Shown: in pieces, positions 1 to 7,887 of the stretch | Layout: every line of letters starts with the position of its first letter | Position numbering within the stretch: position 1 is the first letter of the stretch | Position numbers and translations under genes: made by a program | DNA from: Bacteroidota bacterium | GTDB taxonomy: Bacteria; Bacteroidota; Bacteroidia; Cytophagales; Cyclobacteriaceae | NCBI GenBank assembly: GCA_003242315.1 | Contig: QGUY01000007.1 | Location: 1 to 34,011, forward strand | Reading direction: 5' to 3' | Length of the DNA: 34,011 nt | Notes under the pieces: model-generated | Database searches by the model: none | What the model saw: only the letters and a program-made list of their open reading frames with translations | Told to the model about the DNA's origin: nothing

Positions 1-23
1 GGGGAGAATTGCAAAATTTATCC

Positions 24-39
24 AGGCGCACCAGCGCCT
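24..39 (-). terminator. Possible terminator hairpin after the SRPBCC gene
   Basis: A perfect 6-bp inverted repeat AGGCGC / GCGCCT with a 4-nt loop starts at the SRPBCC stop codon. Read on the minus strand it is followed by a weak T-rich stretch (GGATAAATTTTGC). The stem is strong but the T tract is poor, so intrinsic termination is only likely. Confidence 0.45.
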
Positions 40-875
40 CACTTCTCAACCCCCTCCGCTATCTTTCTCAACGCCTTATCCCACTGCGGATCGTGAACCT
101 TCGCCCACAACCTGGCAAGGGGACCCGACTTTGCCGTCAGCACGGTCTTTCCATCCTTTGATGTGAGCTCGAATTCTTCCGTGTACGTCTCCTCTCCATC
201 AACATAATAAAACACCAGCTTCTGATTCTCAATCCGCTCGCTGACAACGCCGCTCGCGCCAATCTCCCCCTTGTGGTTCTTCCAAACAATGGGAGATCCT
301 TTTTGAAAATCCGACTCGACAACCGTTCCCTCGGAAAACGACTGCGCCCAGTTGGTCACCGCTTCGAGCGTTACCAACATTTGCCAAACTTGTTCGACCG
401 GCGCATTGATCTCGATGGTCTTGACAAGGTCCGTAACCTCCACGTAATCCAAAAGCATCGCGCCAATAAGTGATGTCCATCCTTCCACAAAGCACTCCCT
501 GGCGAAGTCTTTGGTCTTCGGGAAGGTTTCAAGACCCTCGTGCGTCAGCTTAACACGCGTTTTGCTTTTGCCTTCGCTGAAGAGTTCCCACGTGACAAAG
601 GAGTTTCCTTCGTAGCCTTGATACCGCCAACTGTATTTCAACCTCTTCTGAGGAATCACTTCCAGCACTTTACACAAGTGAACGTACTGCTCCCCTCCTT
701 CCTCGCCGCCGACAAAGCTGAACTCAAATCCCACCTCAGGCTTGAATTCGGCAATGTCGAAATACCAATGCTTCATGTCTTCCTTCGACGTTATCGCCTT
801 CCACACTTTCGCGATGGGCGCATTGTAGGTACGCTCGAAAACAACGGGCTCCGCTACTACTGATTGAGTCTTCAT
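39..875 (-). CDS. Tandem SRPBCC (AHSA1-type) domain protein
   Basis: This 278-residue protein holds two AHSA1/SRPBCC helix-grip domains in a row. Domain 1 (about residues 8-145) starts FERTYNAPIAKVWKAIT and has the typical W-x-Y-F surface near EDMKHWYFD. Domain 2 (about 148-275) restarts with KTIEINAPVEQVWQMLV. The family forms a hydrophobic ligand cavity; no substrate can be named. There is no signal peptide or membrane segment, so it should be cytoplasmic. Its ATG overlaps the stop codon of the upstream ArsR gene by 4 nt, so the two are almost certainly translated together. ArsR-AHSA1 pairs are a common bacterial arrangement in which the repressor controls the SRPBCC gene. Most members have one domain; the duplication is the unusual point here. 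Confidence 0.88.
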   Translation of the reverse strand: MKTQSVVAEPVVFERTYNAPIAKVWKAITSKEDMKHWYFDIAEFKPEVGFEFSFVGGEEGGEQYVHLCKVLEVIPQKRLKYSWRYQGYEGNSFVTWELFSEGKSKTRVKLTHEGLETFPKTKDFARECFVEGWTSLIGAMLLDYVEVTDLVKTIEINAPVEQVWQMLVTLEAVTNWAQSFSEGTVVESDFQKGSPIVWKNHKGEIGASGVVSERIENQKLVFYYVDGEETYTEEFELTSKDGKTVLTAKSGPLARLWAKVHDPQWDKALRKIAEGVEK

Positions 876-1240
876 GTCTTTTTCTTTTTGGTTTTACTCC
901 TTACTGTTTTTGATTTCTTTGACCGCGATGCAGATTGTTCGAGGTACTCGCCCAACGCATCGAGTTTCCTGGTCCAGAATGCTTTGTATTGTTCCGTCCA
1001 GTCGGCCACTTCCCTGAGTCCTTCGAGTCGCGCGTGGAAAAACTTTTCACGTCCCTCCTCGCGGACTTCAACCAGCCCACATTCCGCCAATATGCGCAAG
1101 TGCTTGGCGATCGCGGGACGGCTTACGCGGAACTGATCTACAACGCCGGACAGGTTGTGCGATCTGCGCGACAGCAAATGGATAATCTCCCGCCGCGTTG
1201 GGTCGGCAATGGCCTGAAATACGTCTCTCCGTGTGATCAT
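872..1240 (-). CDS. ArsR-family winged-helix transcriptional repressor
   Basis: The 122-residue protein begins MITRRDVFQAIADPTRREII, the usual start of SdpR-like ArsR regulators. A winged helix-turn-helix follows (VVDQFRVSRPAIAKHLRIL, then GLVEVREEGREKFFHARLEGL). No cysteine-rich metal-sensing motif of the ArsR/SmtB type is visible in the recognition helix, so metal sensing is not suggested. The C-terminus is lysine-rich. The frame stays open upstream to 1375, but the start at 1240 is preferred: it matches the family N-terminus, and a longer protein would run through the palindrome and promoter at 1256-1287. The stop codon overlaps the SRPBCC start (ATGA). It probably represses its own operon through the palindrome at 1266-1285. 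Confidence 0.88.
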   Translation of the reverse strand: MITRRDVFQAIADPTRREIIHLLSRRSHNLSGVVDQFRVSRPAIAKHLRILAECGLVEVREEGREKFFHARLEGLREVADWTEQYKAFWTRKLDALGEYLEQSASRSKKSKTVRSKTKKKKT

Positions 1241-1255
1241 ATCGTGTTCGTGATG

Positions 1256-1287
1256 TGAAGATAAAAGGAAACCATATGGTTTCCTAA
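1256..1287 (-). promoter_or_regulatory. Putative ArsR operon promoter
   Basis: On the minus strand a -33-like TTAG and a -7-like TATCTTCA (Bacteroidota consensus TTTG / TAnnTTTG) are 20 bp apart. The spacer is almost exactly filled by the palindrome at 1266-1285. Both boxes are imperfect, so the call rests mainly on spacing and on the palindrome. Confidence 0.4.
1266..1285. promoter_or_regulatory. Perfect 20-bp palindrome, candidate ArsR operator
   Basis: AGGAAACCATATGGTTTCCT is a perfect palindrome with no loop, 26 bp upstream of the ArsR start codon. A short symmetrical site is what a dimeric winged-helix repressor would bind. Its place between the presumed -33 and -7 boxes would let the repressor block RNA polymerase. 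Binding is inferred. Confidence 0.6.
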
Positions 1288-1312
1288 TGGGTGGGGATTT
1301 TTTTGAGGTTTT

Positions 1313-1356
1313 TTCTTCACCACAGAGACACGGAGGTGCACTGAGGTACACAGAGG
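1313..1356. repeat. Left arm of long inverted repeat
   Basis: Positions 1313-1336 match the reverse complement of 1905-1928 at 23 of 24 bases. The core is CACAGAGACACGGAGG. Weaker similarity continues to about 1356 (a further CACAGAGG). Confidence 0.7.
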
Positions 1357-1595
1357 AAAATTCAATGTGCGTCAATATGGACTATGGGGAGTCGTGCCTA
1401 TTGTACAATATGCCAGTTGTGAATGGAGAGCACTGGCCCGCCTGGCGGCAGGCAGGCGCTGATGCGCGGTATTTTTTACCACAGAGGCGCAGAGGCGCGG
1501 GAGTTGGTGAGACGCGGAGCCCGCAGGGCGTTCAGTAGGATATCCGACGTCGTTCCTCGGAATCTGGATTGTGCAAGAAGGGTCCGCAGAGCCGG

Positions 1596-1613
1596 GTCGC
1601 CGTAAACGGCGAC
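1596..1613. repeat. GC-rich hairpin
   Basis: GTCGCCG-TAAA-CGGCGAC is a perfect 7-bp stem with a 4-nt loop in the middle of the gene-free stretch. It is not followed by a T tract on either strand, so it is not an obvious terminator. Confidence 0.5.
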
Positions 1614-1883
1614 GGGAAAGCGGTACTTGATTAGCGACCTCATACTATCAAGTCTGCAAAACTCCTGGCAGGTAGCCCAACTTCAACACTTCAACACATT
1701 TCTCTGAACCACTACGACGCTAACATAGGAGGGCACATAGGGTTTTCACATGGCGCAAAGAAACGCAAAGAAAGCAATGACTATGGACGAACGCGTGCGC
1801 CGCTTGCGGCACCTGTGACCTATCTATAAATCATCAGAAGCCGGCAGAATTTAACCGACTCCGTACGAACAGTTATTGAAGCA

Positions 1884-1928
1884 CCCCTCTGTGCAACTCA
1901 ATGTCCTCTGTGTCTCTGTGGTGAAGAA
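1884..1928. repeat. Right arm of long inverted repeat
   Basis: This is the partner of 1313-1356. The outer 24 bases (1905-1928, core CTCTGTGTCTCTGTGG) differ from the left arm by one base. Inner similarity (CCTCTGTGCAACTCAATG against the left arm) is partial. Confidence 0.7.
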
Positions 1929-1952
1929 ATCGCGACTCTGCTGTGAAAGAAA

Positions 1953-3806
1953 TCAAACCGTCCTCAAAATGCGCAGCTGCTGCTTCAGTTGATCCAGGTG
2001 ATCGCTGGCGATGCGGATCTTGTCATTGAATTCTTCACGATACTTCTCCGCATTTTCGGAACGACCGAAAAATTCCAGGTTGTTGCGCCAAACGGCAATG
2101 TCGTTCTCGACTTTAGATATCTTCTTGCGGATCGCCAGCTCCTTTTGAAATAATTTCTTATCTGCATTCGGGTCACTGCGAAGACCATCAATCTGGCCTT
2201 CCAGCAATATAATCCCCTTCTCTTCTTCTGATACGTCCGGCAAAGCAGCGACAAACTTCGAGACTGCATCATTGTACCGCGCGCGAAGCGATGAAAGCTC
2301 CTTCCTCGGCACAAAGCCAATCTCGTTAAACTTGCGTTGCAAATCTTTCAGTATATCTACCGTACCCGTTCCCTCCTTCGCATGGCGTTCCATCTCTTCG
2401 CAGATCGCCAGCTTGCGCTCGAGGTTAGCCATCTGCTCTTCCTCTACCTTGCCATGCTGACTTCTCTTATGTTCGAAGAAGTAATCACATGCTTCCTTAA
2501 ATTCCTGGAAGACCTTTTCACGGAACTTCTCAGGTACAGGTCCGATCTCCTTCCACTTTGCCTGCAACGCCTTCAGCTCGGCTGCAGCAGAGTCCCAATC
2601 CGTGCTGTCCTTAAGCTCTCGCGCACGGGCTACCAACTCATTCTTGAGCTTGAGGTTCTGCTCGCGTTCTTCGTCGAGCTTCTTGAAGAAGGCATTCTTG
2701 TTGCTGAAGAACTGCTTGAATGCTGACCAGAATCGCTTGTTAACTTCCTTCGCCTTCGCCCGCGGAAGTCCTCCTACTTCCTCCCAGCGACGCTGCAGTT
2801 CGAGAATCTCTTTCGTCTTCTGGTTCCACTCCTTGATGCGGTCCGACTGGAACGTAGTAAACGCCTGCACCTCGTCAGCGATCGCCATCTTCCGCTCGAG
2901 GTTAACGTTCAGTTCCTGCTGCAAGGTTTGGAGATAGGCATCACGACGTGCATAGACCGCATCTGAAGCTGCCTTGAAGCGTTGCCAAACGGCGTCCTTA
3001 TCTTCCAGCGGAACAGGACCAATGTGCTTGAACTCGTGGTGGAGTTCATTCAACTCACGTATGGCATCCTTGATGATCTCCACTTCCGCGAGTCGCTCAG
3101 CGCGTGCGCAGAGTTCAAGTTTGGCCTCAAGATTTTTCTTGCGGTCGAGTTCCTTGAGTTCGAAGTAAATGCTTTGATTATCATAGAACCGATCTACGAG
3201 CGCGTGATAGTTTGCCCAGATCGTCTTGGCATGTGGACCAGGTACAGGGCCAACTGCCTTCCACTCCTTTTGAAGTTCTTTGAATCGCTCAAACTGGTTG
3301 TTCATGTCCTGAGAGTCAACCAGCTCGCGCAACTTCTCAAGGAGCTCCTGTTTTATTCTGAGGTTTTCAGCTTTGCGGTCTTCTTCTTCGCGAAGCTGTT
3401 TTGCTCTGCGATCGCGGATCAGACGAACGTGCGCATCAAATGCGATGTCAAGTTCATCGTCCTTGTATTCAAAGTCTTCTTCCGCACCGCCTGTTTCGAT
3501 GAAGCGTTGTTTAGCGGCGTTGCGTTCTTTTTCGCGGATGTCATCAAACAACGGTTTGATGTCACGAAGTATCCGGTCAGCGCGCGCGATGTCATCGCTG
3601 CGCGAGAGTTCCTTCACAAGGTCTACAAACTGCTTTTTGGTGTAGCCGCTGTAGTCTTCCTTGTGGTCATCTTCGTGTGAACCCGTGTCAGGATCTTCTT
3701 CCTCGTGACGATCCAATTCGGAATTCGCGGACACAATCCCATGGGACCGACCCGCGATGGACGGGTCCAACCTCTTCTCTTCCCTGATTTCTTTTTCCAT
3801 TTCCAT
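1953..3806 (-). CDS. DUF349 repeat protein
   Basis: A 617-residue, highly charged, mainly alpha-helical protein. The C-terminal four fifths contains five DUF349 repeats, each recognisable by a motif of the form LQ..W..IGPVP (EWKAVGPVP, HEFKHIGPVP, RWEEVGGLP, KWKEIGPVP, KFNEIGFVP). The first ~100 residues are acidic and low in complexity. There is no signal peptide. The biochemical role of DUF349 proteins in Bacteroidota is not established. The frame is open to a TTG at 3833, but ATG at 3806 (or 3800) is the more likely start. It lies 52 bp downstream of the AlgH gene in the same direction, so the two may share a transcript. Confidence 0.88.
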   Translation of the reverse strand: MEMEKEIREEKRLDPSIAGRSHGIVSANSELDRHEEEDPDTGSHEDDHKEDYSGYTKKQFVDLVKELSRSDDIARADRILRDIKPLFDDIREKERNAAKQRFIETGGAEEDFEYKDDELDIAFDAHVRLIRDRRAKQLREEEDRKAENLRIKQELLEKLRELVDSQDMNNQFERFKELQKEWKAVGPVPGPHAKTIWANYHALVDRFYDNQSIYFELKELDRKKNLEAKLELCARAERLAEVEIIKDAIRELNELHHEFKHIGPVPLEDKDAVWQRFKAASDAVYARRDAYLQTLQQELNVNLERKMAIADEVQAFTTFQSDRIKEWNQKTKEILELQRRWEEVGGLPRAKAKEVNKRFWSAFKQFFSNKNAFFKKLDEEREQNLKLKNELVARARELKDSTDWDSAAAELKALQAKWKEIGPVPEKFREKVFQEFKEACDYFFEHKRSQHGKVEEEQMANLERKLAICEEMERHAKEGTGTVDILKDLQRKFNEIGFVPRKELSSLRARYNDAVSKFVAALPDVSEEEKGIILLEGQIDGLRSDPNADKKLFQKELAIRKKISKVENDIAVWRNNLEFFGRSENAEKYREEFNDKIRIASDHLDQLKQQLRILRTV

Positions 3807-3858
3807 GCTTGTGGCCCACTTGATTGAACGCAATCTTCCTAAAGATACTCAAAATTGG

Positions 3859-4443
3859 TCAATTCAGCCGGGGATCGACCGGATAGTTAGAGTACACGGA
3901 AAACCGACCGCCCATGTTTTCCAAAGCTTTCTTCCACATCAGCTTGGGGTCGGTGTCGAACAGGAGTTCTTCCGTCACGTAATCGCAAACAATCCACGAG
4001 TCTTCCTCCAGTTCGGCCATGAGCTGACCCGGAGCCCATCCGCTGTATCCCAGAAAGAACCGAATGTTCTCGGCCGACAGCTGTCCGGTGTCGGTCAGGA
4101 ACATGAGGCTGTCAAAACTTCCACCCCAGTAAATCCCTTCCAGGATTTGTGAGGAATTCTCGATCTCAGTGTTGCGGTGGATAAAATGCAGCGTATCCTG
4201 CTGCACCGGTCCGCCGACAAACACCGGTTCCCGGATATTCTTAATATCCTCCATTACTTCATTAACTTTGAGAATGGAAGGTTTGTTCAATACGAACCCG
4301 AAAGAACCGTCTTCGTTGTGCTCACAAAGGAGGACCACGGTGCGTTCGAAGTTGGGATCAGGGAGAAAAGGTTCCGAAATCAGCAACCTGCCTTTTTCGG
4401 GTTTAATGTGGTTCCTGTACTTAAAGAAATCCATATCCGCCAT
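3859..4443 (-). CDS. YqgE/AlgH family protein (UPF0301)
   Basis: The 194-residue protein matches the AlgH/YqgE family in its N-terminal pattern KGRLLISEPFLPDPNFERTVVLLCEHNEDGSFGFVLNKP and in the later VFVGGPVQ and FLGYSGWAPGQL motifs. Length is normal for the family (about 185-200). The start MADMDFF at 4443 is chosen because the residues before it (open to 4485) do not resemble the family; ATG at 4434 is also possible. The molecular function is not settled despite the historic link to alginate regulation in Pseudomonas. Divergent from pdxH and probably first in an operon with the DUF349 gene. Confidence 0.9.
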   Translation of the reverse strand: MADMDFFKYRNHIKPEKGRLLISEPFLPDPNFERTVVLLCEHNEDGSFGFVLNKPSILKVNEVMEDIKNIREPVFVGGPVQQDTLHFIHRNTEIENSSQILEGIYWGGSFDSLMFLTDTGQLSAENIRFFLGYSGWAPGQLMAELEEDSWIVCDYVTEELLFDTDPKLMWKKALENMGGRFSVYSNYPVDPRLN

Positions 4444-4566
4444 AGTCCTACCGTTATACAACCCGCCCAATTCACTCAAGAGCAATCTTTACATGAATAA
4501 AATACTTGAAATTCAGACCTCCAAATTTTAAACGCGGCGTAGTTTTGCGCTATTATTTGCAACCGA

Positions 4567-5211
4567 ATGCATAACCTGGCTGATCTAAGACGAGAATACA
4601 CCCGCGCCTCCCTCGAACTTCCCGAAGGCGTTGCCGATCCCCTTCACCTGCTTCAAACGTGGCTCGACGACGCGATTCGGGCGGAAGCGCTTGAACCAAA
4701 CGCGATGACGCTGTCCACTGTGAACGAACACGGACGCCCCCGCGCACGCATCGTCCTGTTAAAAGGAATCCATGAAGGCAAGCTTGAATTTTATACGAAC
4801 TATCAAAGCGATAAGGGTCTGGAACTCGAAAAAAATCCTGCGTGTGCGCTAACGTTCTTTTGGCCGGAGATTGAACGACAGATTCGCATCGAAGGCGTCG
4901 CCGATCGGCTGTCACCGGAAAAGTCGGACGCGTACTTCCAAAGTCGTCCACGCGGTTCCCAAATCGGCGCCTGGGCCTCGCCTCAAAGCAATGCCATCGC
5001 CAACCGGCGCATCCTTGAGGAACGTTTTGCACAATTGGAAAAGAAATTCGGGCCCGACGCGCCCATACCGCGCCCCCGTCAATGGGGTGGTTTCGGTGTT
5101 GAACCTTATGTTATTGAATTCTGGCAGGGACGGGCCAACAGGCTTCACGACAGAATCTGCTATACCCGAAAGAAGGACAACAGCTGGACTGCCCGGCGAC
5201 TGGCGCCCTAG
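4567..5211 (+). CDS. pdxH: Pyridoxine/pyridoxamine 5'-phosphate oxidase
   Basis: The 214-residue protein is the FMN-dependent oxidase that makes pyridoxal 5'-phosphate from pyridoxine or pyridoxamine 5'-phosphate. Visible family features: the N-terminal stretch MHNLADLRREYTRASL; the FMN-binding region RPRARIVLLKGIHEG and FYTNYQSDKGLEL; SRPRGSQIGAWASPQS; and the C-terminal block EFWQGRANRLHDR ending in the conserved RLAP. Length is typical. It stands alone on the plus strand, divergent from algH. It converges on bshB1 with the two stop codons sharing the tetranucleotide CTAG. No clear promoter was found in the short upstream gap. Confidence 0.96.
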   Translation: MHNLADLRREYTRASLELPEGVADPLHLLQTWLDDAIRAEALEPNAMTLSTVNEHGRPRARIVLLKGIHEGKLEFYTNYQSDKGLELEKNPACALTFFWPEIERQIRIEGVADRLSPEKSDAYFQSRPRGSQIGAWASPQSNAIANRRILEERFAQLEKKFGPDAPIPRPRQWGGFGVEPYVIEFWQGRANRLHDRICYTRKKDNSWTARRLAP

Positions 5212-5927
5212 AGCAGCTGGGTAAGGTCGCGTACGCCTGGAAAACGACGTACCGTAAAGCCTTCGCCGTATTTGACGCCAATGGTATGCCCCATGTCGAT
5301 GGCCCTCGCTTCCAGCTTTCTGAGGAAATCCTGGCTGGAAATATAGGTTTCAGGTTCGCTGCTGTCGGGATTGTAAAACTGCGAGCTAAAAGCCCGGATT
5401 GCCTGCATTTTGATATCCCAATAATCGGACACGTCCACGATAAGGTCGGGTGTCACGAATTCGCTCTGGATGTAGTGATAGATCACTGATGGCCGCCAGG
5501 GTTCCTGGATTCTTCCTTCCTCGTCTTTCGTCTCAATCCGTCGCAATCCGGCTGCAAAGCAAGCCTCATACGCCAGTTCTGACGCACGGGGATGGTCGGG
5601 GTGACGGTCTGCTACGGCGTTAGCCAGCAGGATTCTGGGCCGAAATTTCCGGATAGCGCTCACTACCAGAAGGCGGTCTTCGGCCGAATTCGTAAAAAAT
5701 CCATCCCTTAGCCCCAGGTTAACGCGAGCGGAAAGGCCGAGGATCTTTGCGGAGGCTTCGGCTTCGGCAATGCGGATTTCCGGCGTACCGCGTGTGCCCA
5801 GTTCACCGCGGGTTAGGTCGACGACACCTACCTTATAGCCCATCGCCACATGACTGGCGATCGTCCCGCCGCATCCGAGTTCTGCATCGTCGGGATGGGC
5901 AGCAAGAACGAGGATATCAAGATTCAT
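5208..5927 (-). CDS. bshB1: Bacillithiol biosynthesis deacetylase BshB1
   Basis: A 239-residue LmbE/PIG-L family zinc deacetylase. The BshB1 subgroup removes the acetyl group from GlcNAc-malate to give GlcN-malate, the second step of bacillithiol synthesis. The zinc-binding motif HPDDAE is at residues 11-16 and the second metal motif HPDH at 109-112. DLTRGELGTRGTPEIR (about 37-52) and the C-terminal GVKYGEGF pattern are typical of BshB1. The start is 13 bp after the trxB stop on the same strand, so trxB and bshB1 probably form one thiol-redox operon. bshA and bshC are not in the window, which is normal because these genes are often dispersed. Confidence 0.93.
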   Translation of the reverse strand: MNLDILVLAAHPDDAELGCGGTIASHVAMGYKVGVVDLTRGELGTRGTPEIRIAEAEASAKILGLSARVNLGLRDGFFTNSAEDRLLVVSAIRKFRPRILLANAVADRHPDHPRASELAYEACFAAGLRRIETKDEEGRIQEPWRPSVIYHYIQSEFVTPDLIVDVSDYWDIKMQAIRAFSSQFYNPDSSEPETYISSQDFLRKLEARAIDMGHTIGVKYGEGFTVRRFPGVRDLTQLL

Positions 5928-5940
5928 GAAGAGGCTTCAC

Positions 5941-6906
5941 TTAAACTTTGACAGTGCGGGCGGTCATTTCAGCTTCCCGGGCCGCCAGAAACTTCTCCGC
6001 ATCAAGCGCACCCATACATCCGGTACCGGCAGCCGTTATGGCCTGGCGATACACGCGATCGGCAGCGTCGCCCGTTGCAAATACACCTTCGACGTTCGTG
6101 CGCGTTGTACCCGGTTGCACTTTGATGTAACCGGCCTCATCAAGTTCGAGATAGTCGGCAAAGATTTCAGTGTTCGGCTTGTGACCGATGGCGAGGAAGA
6201 ATCCCTGAATAGGAATTTCACTAATCGCGCCCGTCTTGTTGTTGATGACTCGAACGCCCGTCACGCCATTGTCGTCGCCCAACACTTCCTGTGTCTCAGT
6301 GTTCCAGTGAATTTGAATGTTTGGTGTATTGAATACGCGTTGTTGCATGATGTTGGACGCGCGCATTTCATCACGTCTCACCAGGAGGTGAACTTTACGA
6401 CAGAGTTTGGCAAGGTAAGTCGCTTCTTCAGCAGCGGAGTCGCCCGCTCCCACAACAGCAACATCTTTACCGCGATAGAAGTATCCGTCGCAAACGGCGC
6501 ATGCTGACACGCCGCGGTTTGCAAACTTTTGTTCAGAAGGAATTCCGAGATACTTGGCCGATGCGCCGGTGGCGATGATCACCGCCTCTGCATGCACTGT
6601 TTCCTTTTCATCGATGATAAGCTTGAGCGGATATACCGAGAAGTCGACCCCTGTCACCATCGAATAGTAAATCTTCGTACCGAATCGTTCCGCTTGTTGC
6701 TGGAGGTCGAGCATCATCTGCGGGCCATTAACACCTTGCGGATAGCCCGGAAAGTTCTCGACGTCGTTGGTGGTGGTGAGTTGTCCGCCTGGCTGACTTC
6801 CCGTATAGAGAACAGGATTGAGTCCGGCACGTGCTGCATAGATAGCGGCGGTGTATCCGGCGGGACCAGAACCAATGATGGCTACTTTAACTGTTTCGTT
6901 TCCCAT
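5941..6906 (-). CDS. trxB: Thioredoxin-disulfide reductase
   Basis: A 321-residue flavoprotein of the low-molecular-weight TrxB type. It passes electrons from NADPH through FAD and a redox disulfide to thioredoxin. The FAD-binding GSGPAGYTAAIYAAR is near residues 12-26, and the redox pair CAVC is at 136-139. The NADPH-binding GAGDSAAEEA follows, then VRRDEMRAS, the arginine pattern that selects NADPH over NADH. ATGDAADRVYRQ closes the FAD site near the C-terminus. Nothing is missing. It precedes bshB1 by 13 bp and follows the rpoD terminator hairpin, so it probably has its own promoter in the 87-bp gap, though none stands out. Confidence 0.96.
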   Translation of the reverse strand: MGNETVKVAIIGSGPAGYTAAIYAARAGLNPVLYTGSQPGGQLTTTNDVENFPGYPQGVNGPQMMLDLQQQAERFGTKIYYSMVTGVDFSVYPLKLIIDEKETVHAEAVIIATGASAKYLGIPSEQKFANRGVSACAVCDGYFYRGKDVAVVGAGDSAAEEATYLAKLCRKVHLLVRRDEMRASNIMQQRVFNTPNIQIHWNTETQEVLGDDNGVTGVRVINNKTGAISEIPIQGFFLAIGHKPNTEIFADYLELDEAGYIKVQPGTTRTNVEGVFATGDAADRVYRQAITAAGTGCMGALDAEKFLAAREAEMTARTVKV

Positions 6907-6924
6907 GACAATTGCTTACCTGCA

Positions 6925-6956
6925 CATAAAATAAAGGGTCTCACGCAGGAGACCCT
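6925..6956 (-). terminator. Intrinsic terminator of rpoD
   Basis: Read on the minus strand downstream of rpoD, a perfect 8-bp stem AGGGTCTC / GAGACCCT (loop 6 nt, 6935-6956) is followed by TTATTTTA. Stem, loop and T-rich tail fit a Rho-independent terminator between rpoD and trxB. Confidence 0.75.
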
Positions 6957-6993
6957 ATAGAAATTCCAAATACGTTTAATGAACCGCAACGGA

Positions 6994-7857
6994 TTAACCG
7001 AGGTACGGCTTCAGGGCCTTGCTCCTGGATGTGTGGCGCAACCTCCGGATGGCCTTTTCCTTGATCTGGCGGACGCGTTCACGCGTGAGGTTGAACTTTT
7101 CGCCGATTTCTTCCAGCGTCATTGAGTGTTCGCCGTTCAGTCCGAAGTACAAGGTGATGACATCCGCCTCGCGTTGCGTGAGCGTTGAAAGTGCGCGTTG
7201 CACTTCGCGGCGCAGCGAATCATTCATCAGCCCGGAGTCAGGTGTTTCTTCGCTGTCGTTCTCGAGTACATCGAGCAGACTATTTTCTTCACCCTGAACG
7301 AAGGGAGCATCCATTGACACGTGGCGACCGGAGATCTTCATGGTGTCCACTACTTCCGCGGTGGTCACGTCGAGTACTTCCGCGAGTTCTTCAGGTGAAG
7401 GTTCGCGTTCATACTTTTGTTCCAGCTCCGAAAAGGTCTTTGATATCTTGTTAAGCGATCCGACGCGGTTCAAAGGAAGGCGAACGATTCGCGATTGTTC
7501 TGCCAGTGCCTGAAGGATCGACTGACGTATCCACCAAACCGCATACGAGATGAATTTGAAACCGCGCGTTTCGTCAAAGCGTTGAGCGGCCTTGATCAGA
7601 CCGAGGTTACCTTCGTTGATCAGGTCACCTAAGGAAAGTCCCTGGTTTTGATATTGCTTGGCAACAGACACCACGAAACGAAGGTTAGCCTTCGTCAGCT
7701 TTTCAAGAGCGATCTGATCGCCCTCCTTAATACGCTTCGCCAATTCCACCTCTTCATCAGGAGTAAGCAGATCCACCTTGCCGATCTCCTGGAGGTACTT
7801 ATCCAGCGATTGGCTTTCGCGGTTGGTAATCTGTTTGCTTATCTTTAACTGTCTCAT
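6994..7857 (-). CDS. rpoD: Primary RNA polymerase sigma factor (RpoD/SigA)
   Basis: The 287-residue sigma-70 factor has region 1.2 ([27 protein letters not shown]), region 2 with the core-binding and -10 reading helices ([45 protein letters not shown]), region 3, and region 4.2 ([22 protein letters not shown]). It lacks region 1.1 and the large non-conserved insert of E. coli RpoD; this short form of about 287 residues is the standard primary sigma factor of Bacteroidota, where it recognises TTTG / TAnnTTTG promoters. It is the most useful taxonomic clue in the window. A possible promoter is at 7888-7917 and a terminator follows at 6925-6956, so it is probably a single-gene transcript. Confidence 0.97.
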   Translation of the reverse strand: MRQLKISKQITNRESQSLDKYLQEIGKVDLLTPDEEVELAKRIKEGDQIALEKLTKANLRFVVSVAKQYQNQGLSLGDLINEGNLGLIKAAQRFDETRGFKFISYAVWWIRQSILQALAEQSRIVRLPLNRVGSLNKISKTFSELEQKYEREPSPEELAEVLDVTTAEVVDTMKISGRHVSMDAPFVQGEENSLLDVLENDSEETPDSGLMNDSLRREVQRALSTLTQREADVITLYFGLNGEHSMTLEEIGEKFNLTRERVRQIKEKAIRRLRHTSRSKALKPYLG

Positions 7858-7887
7858 CCCGTTATGCGAAAAATTCGAATGTGTAAC

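Larger units (their letters stand above)
1286..1952. other. Non-coding, repeat-rich intergenic region
   Basis: No convincing gene is present; open frames here are short, start in repeats and have no recognisable domain. The stretch holds an inverted repeat pair (1313-1356 and 1884-1928), GC-rich hairpins at 1436-1459 and 1596-1613, and short tandem repeats at 1483-1498 (AGAGGCGC twice) and 1754-1773 (CGCAAAGAAA twice). Similar CACAGAG-rich and CGCAAAG-rich intergenic motifs recur in many bacterial genomes as far as I know; their function is unknown. Confidence 0.65.

Noticed and set aside
1241-1375. N-terminal extension of the ArsR protein to 1375
   Set aside because: It would encode repeat-derived residues and contain the palindrome and presumed promoter; the family start is at 1240.
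1287-1605. Plus-strand open frames of 60-83 codons in the gene-free stretch
   Set aside because: They run through inverted-repeat and tandem-repeat sequence, have no recognisable domain, and overlap each other in different frames.
1313-1928. CRISPR array or insertion sequence
   Set aside because: The repeats are too few and irregular for CRISPR, and no transposase frame lies between the arms.
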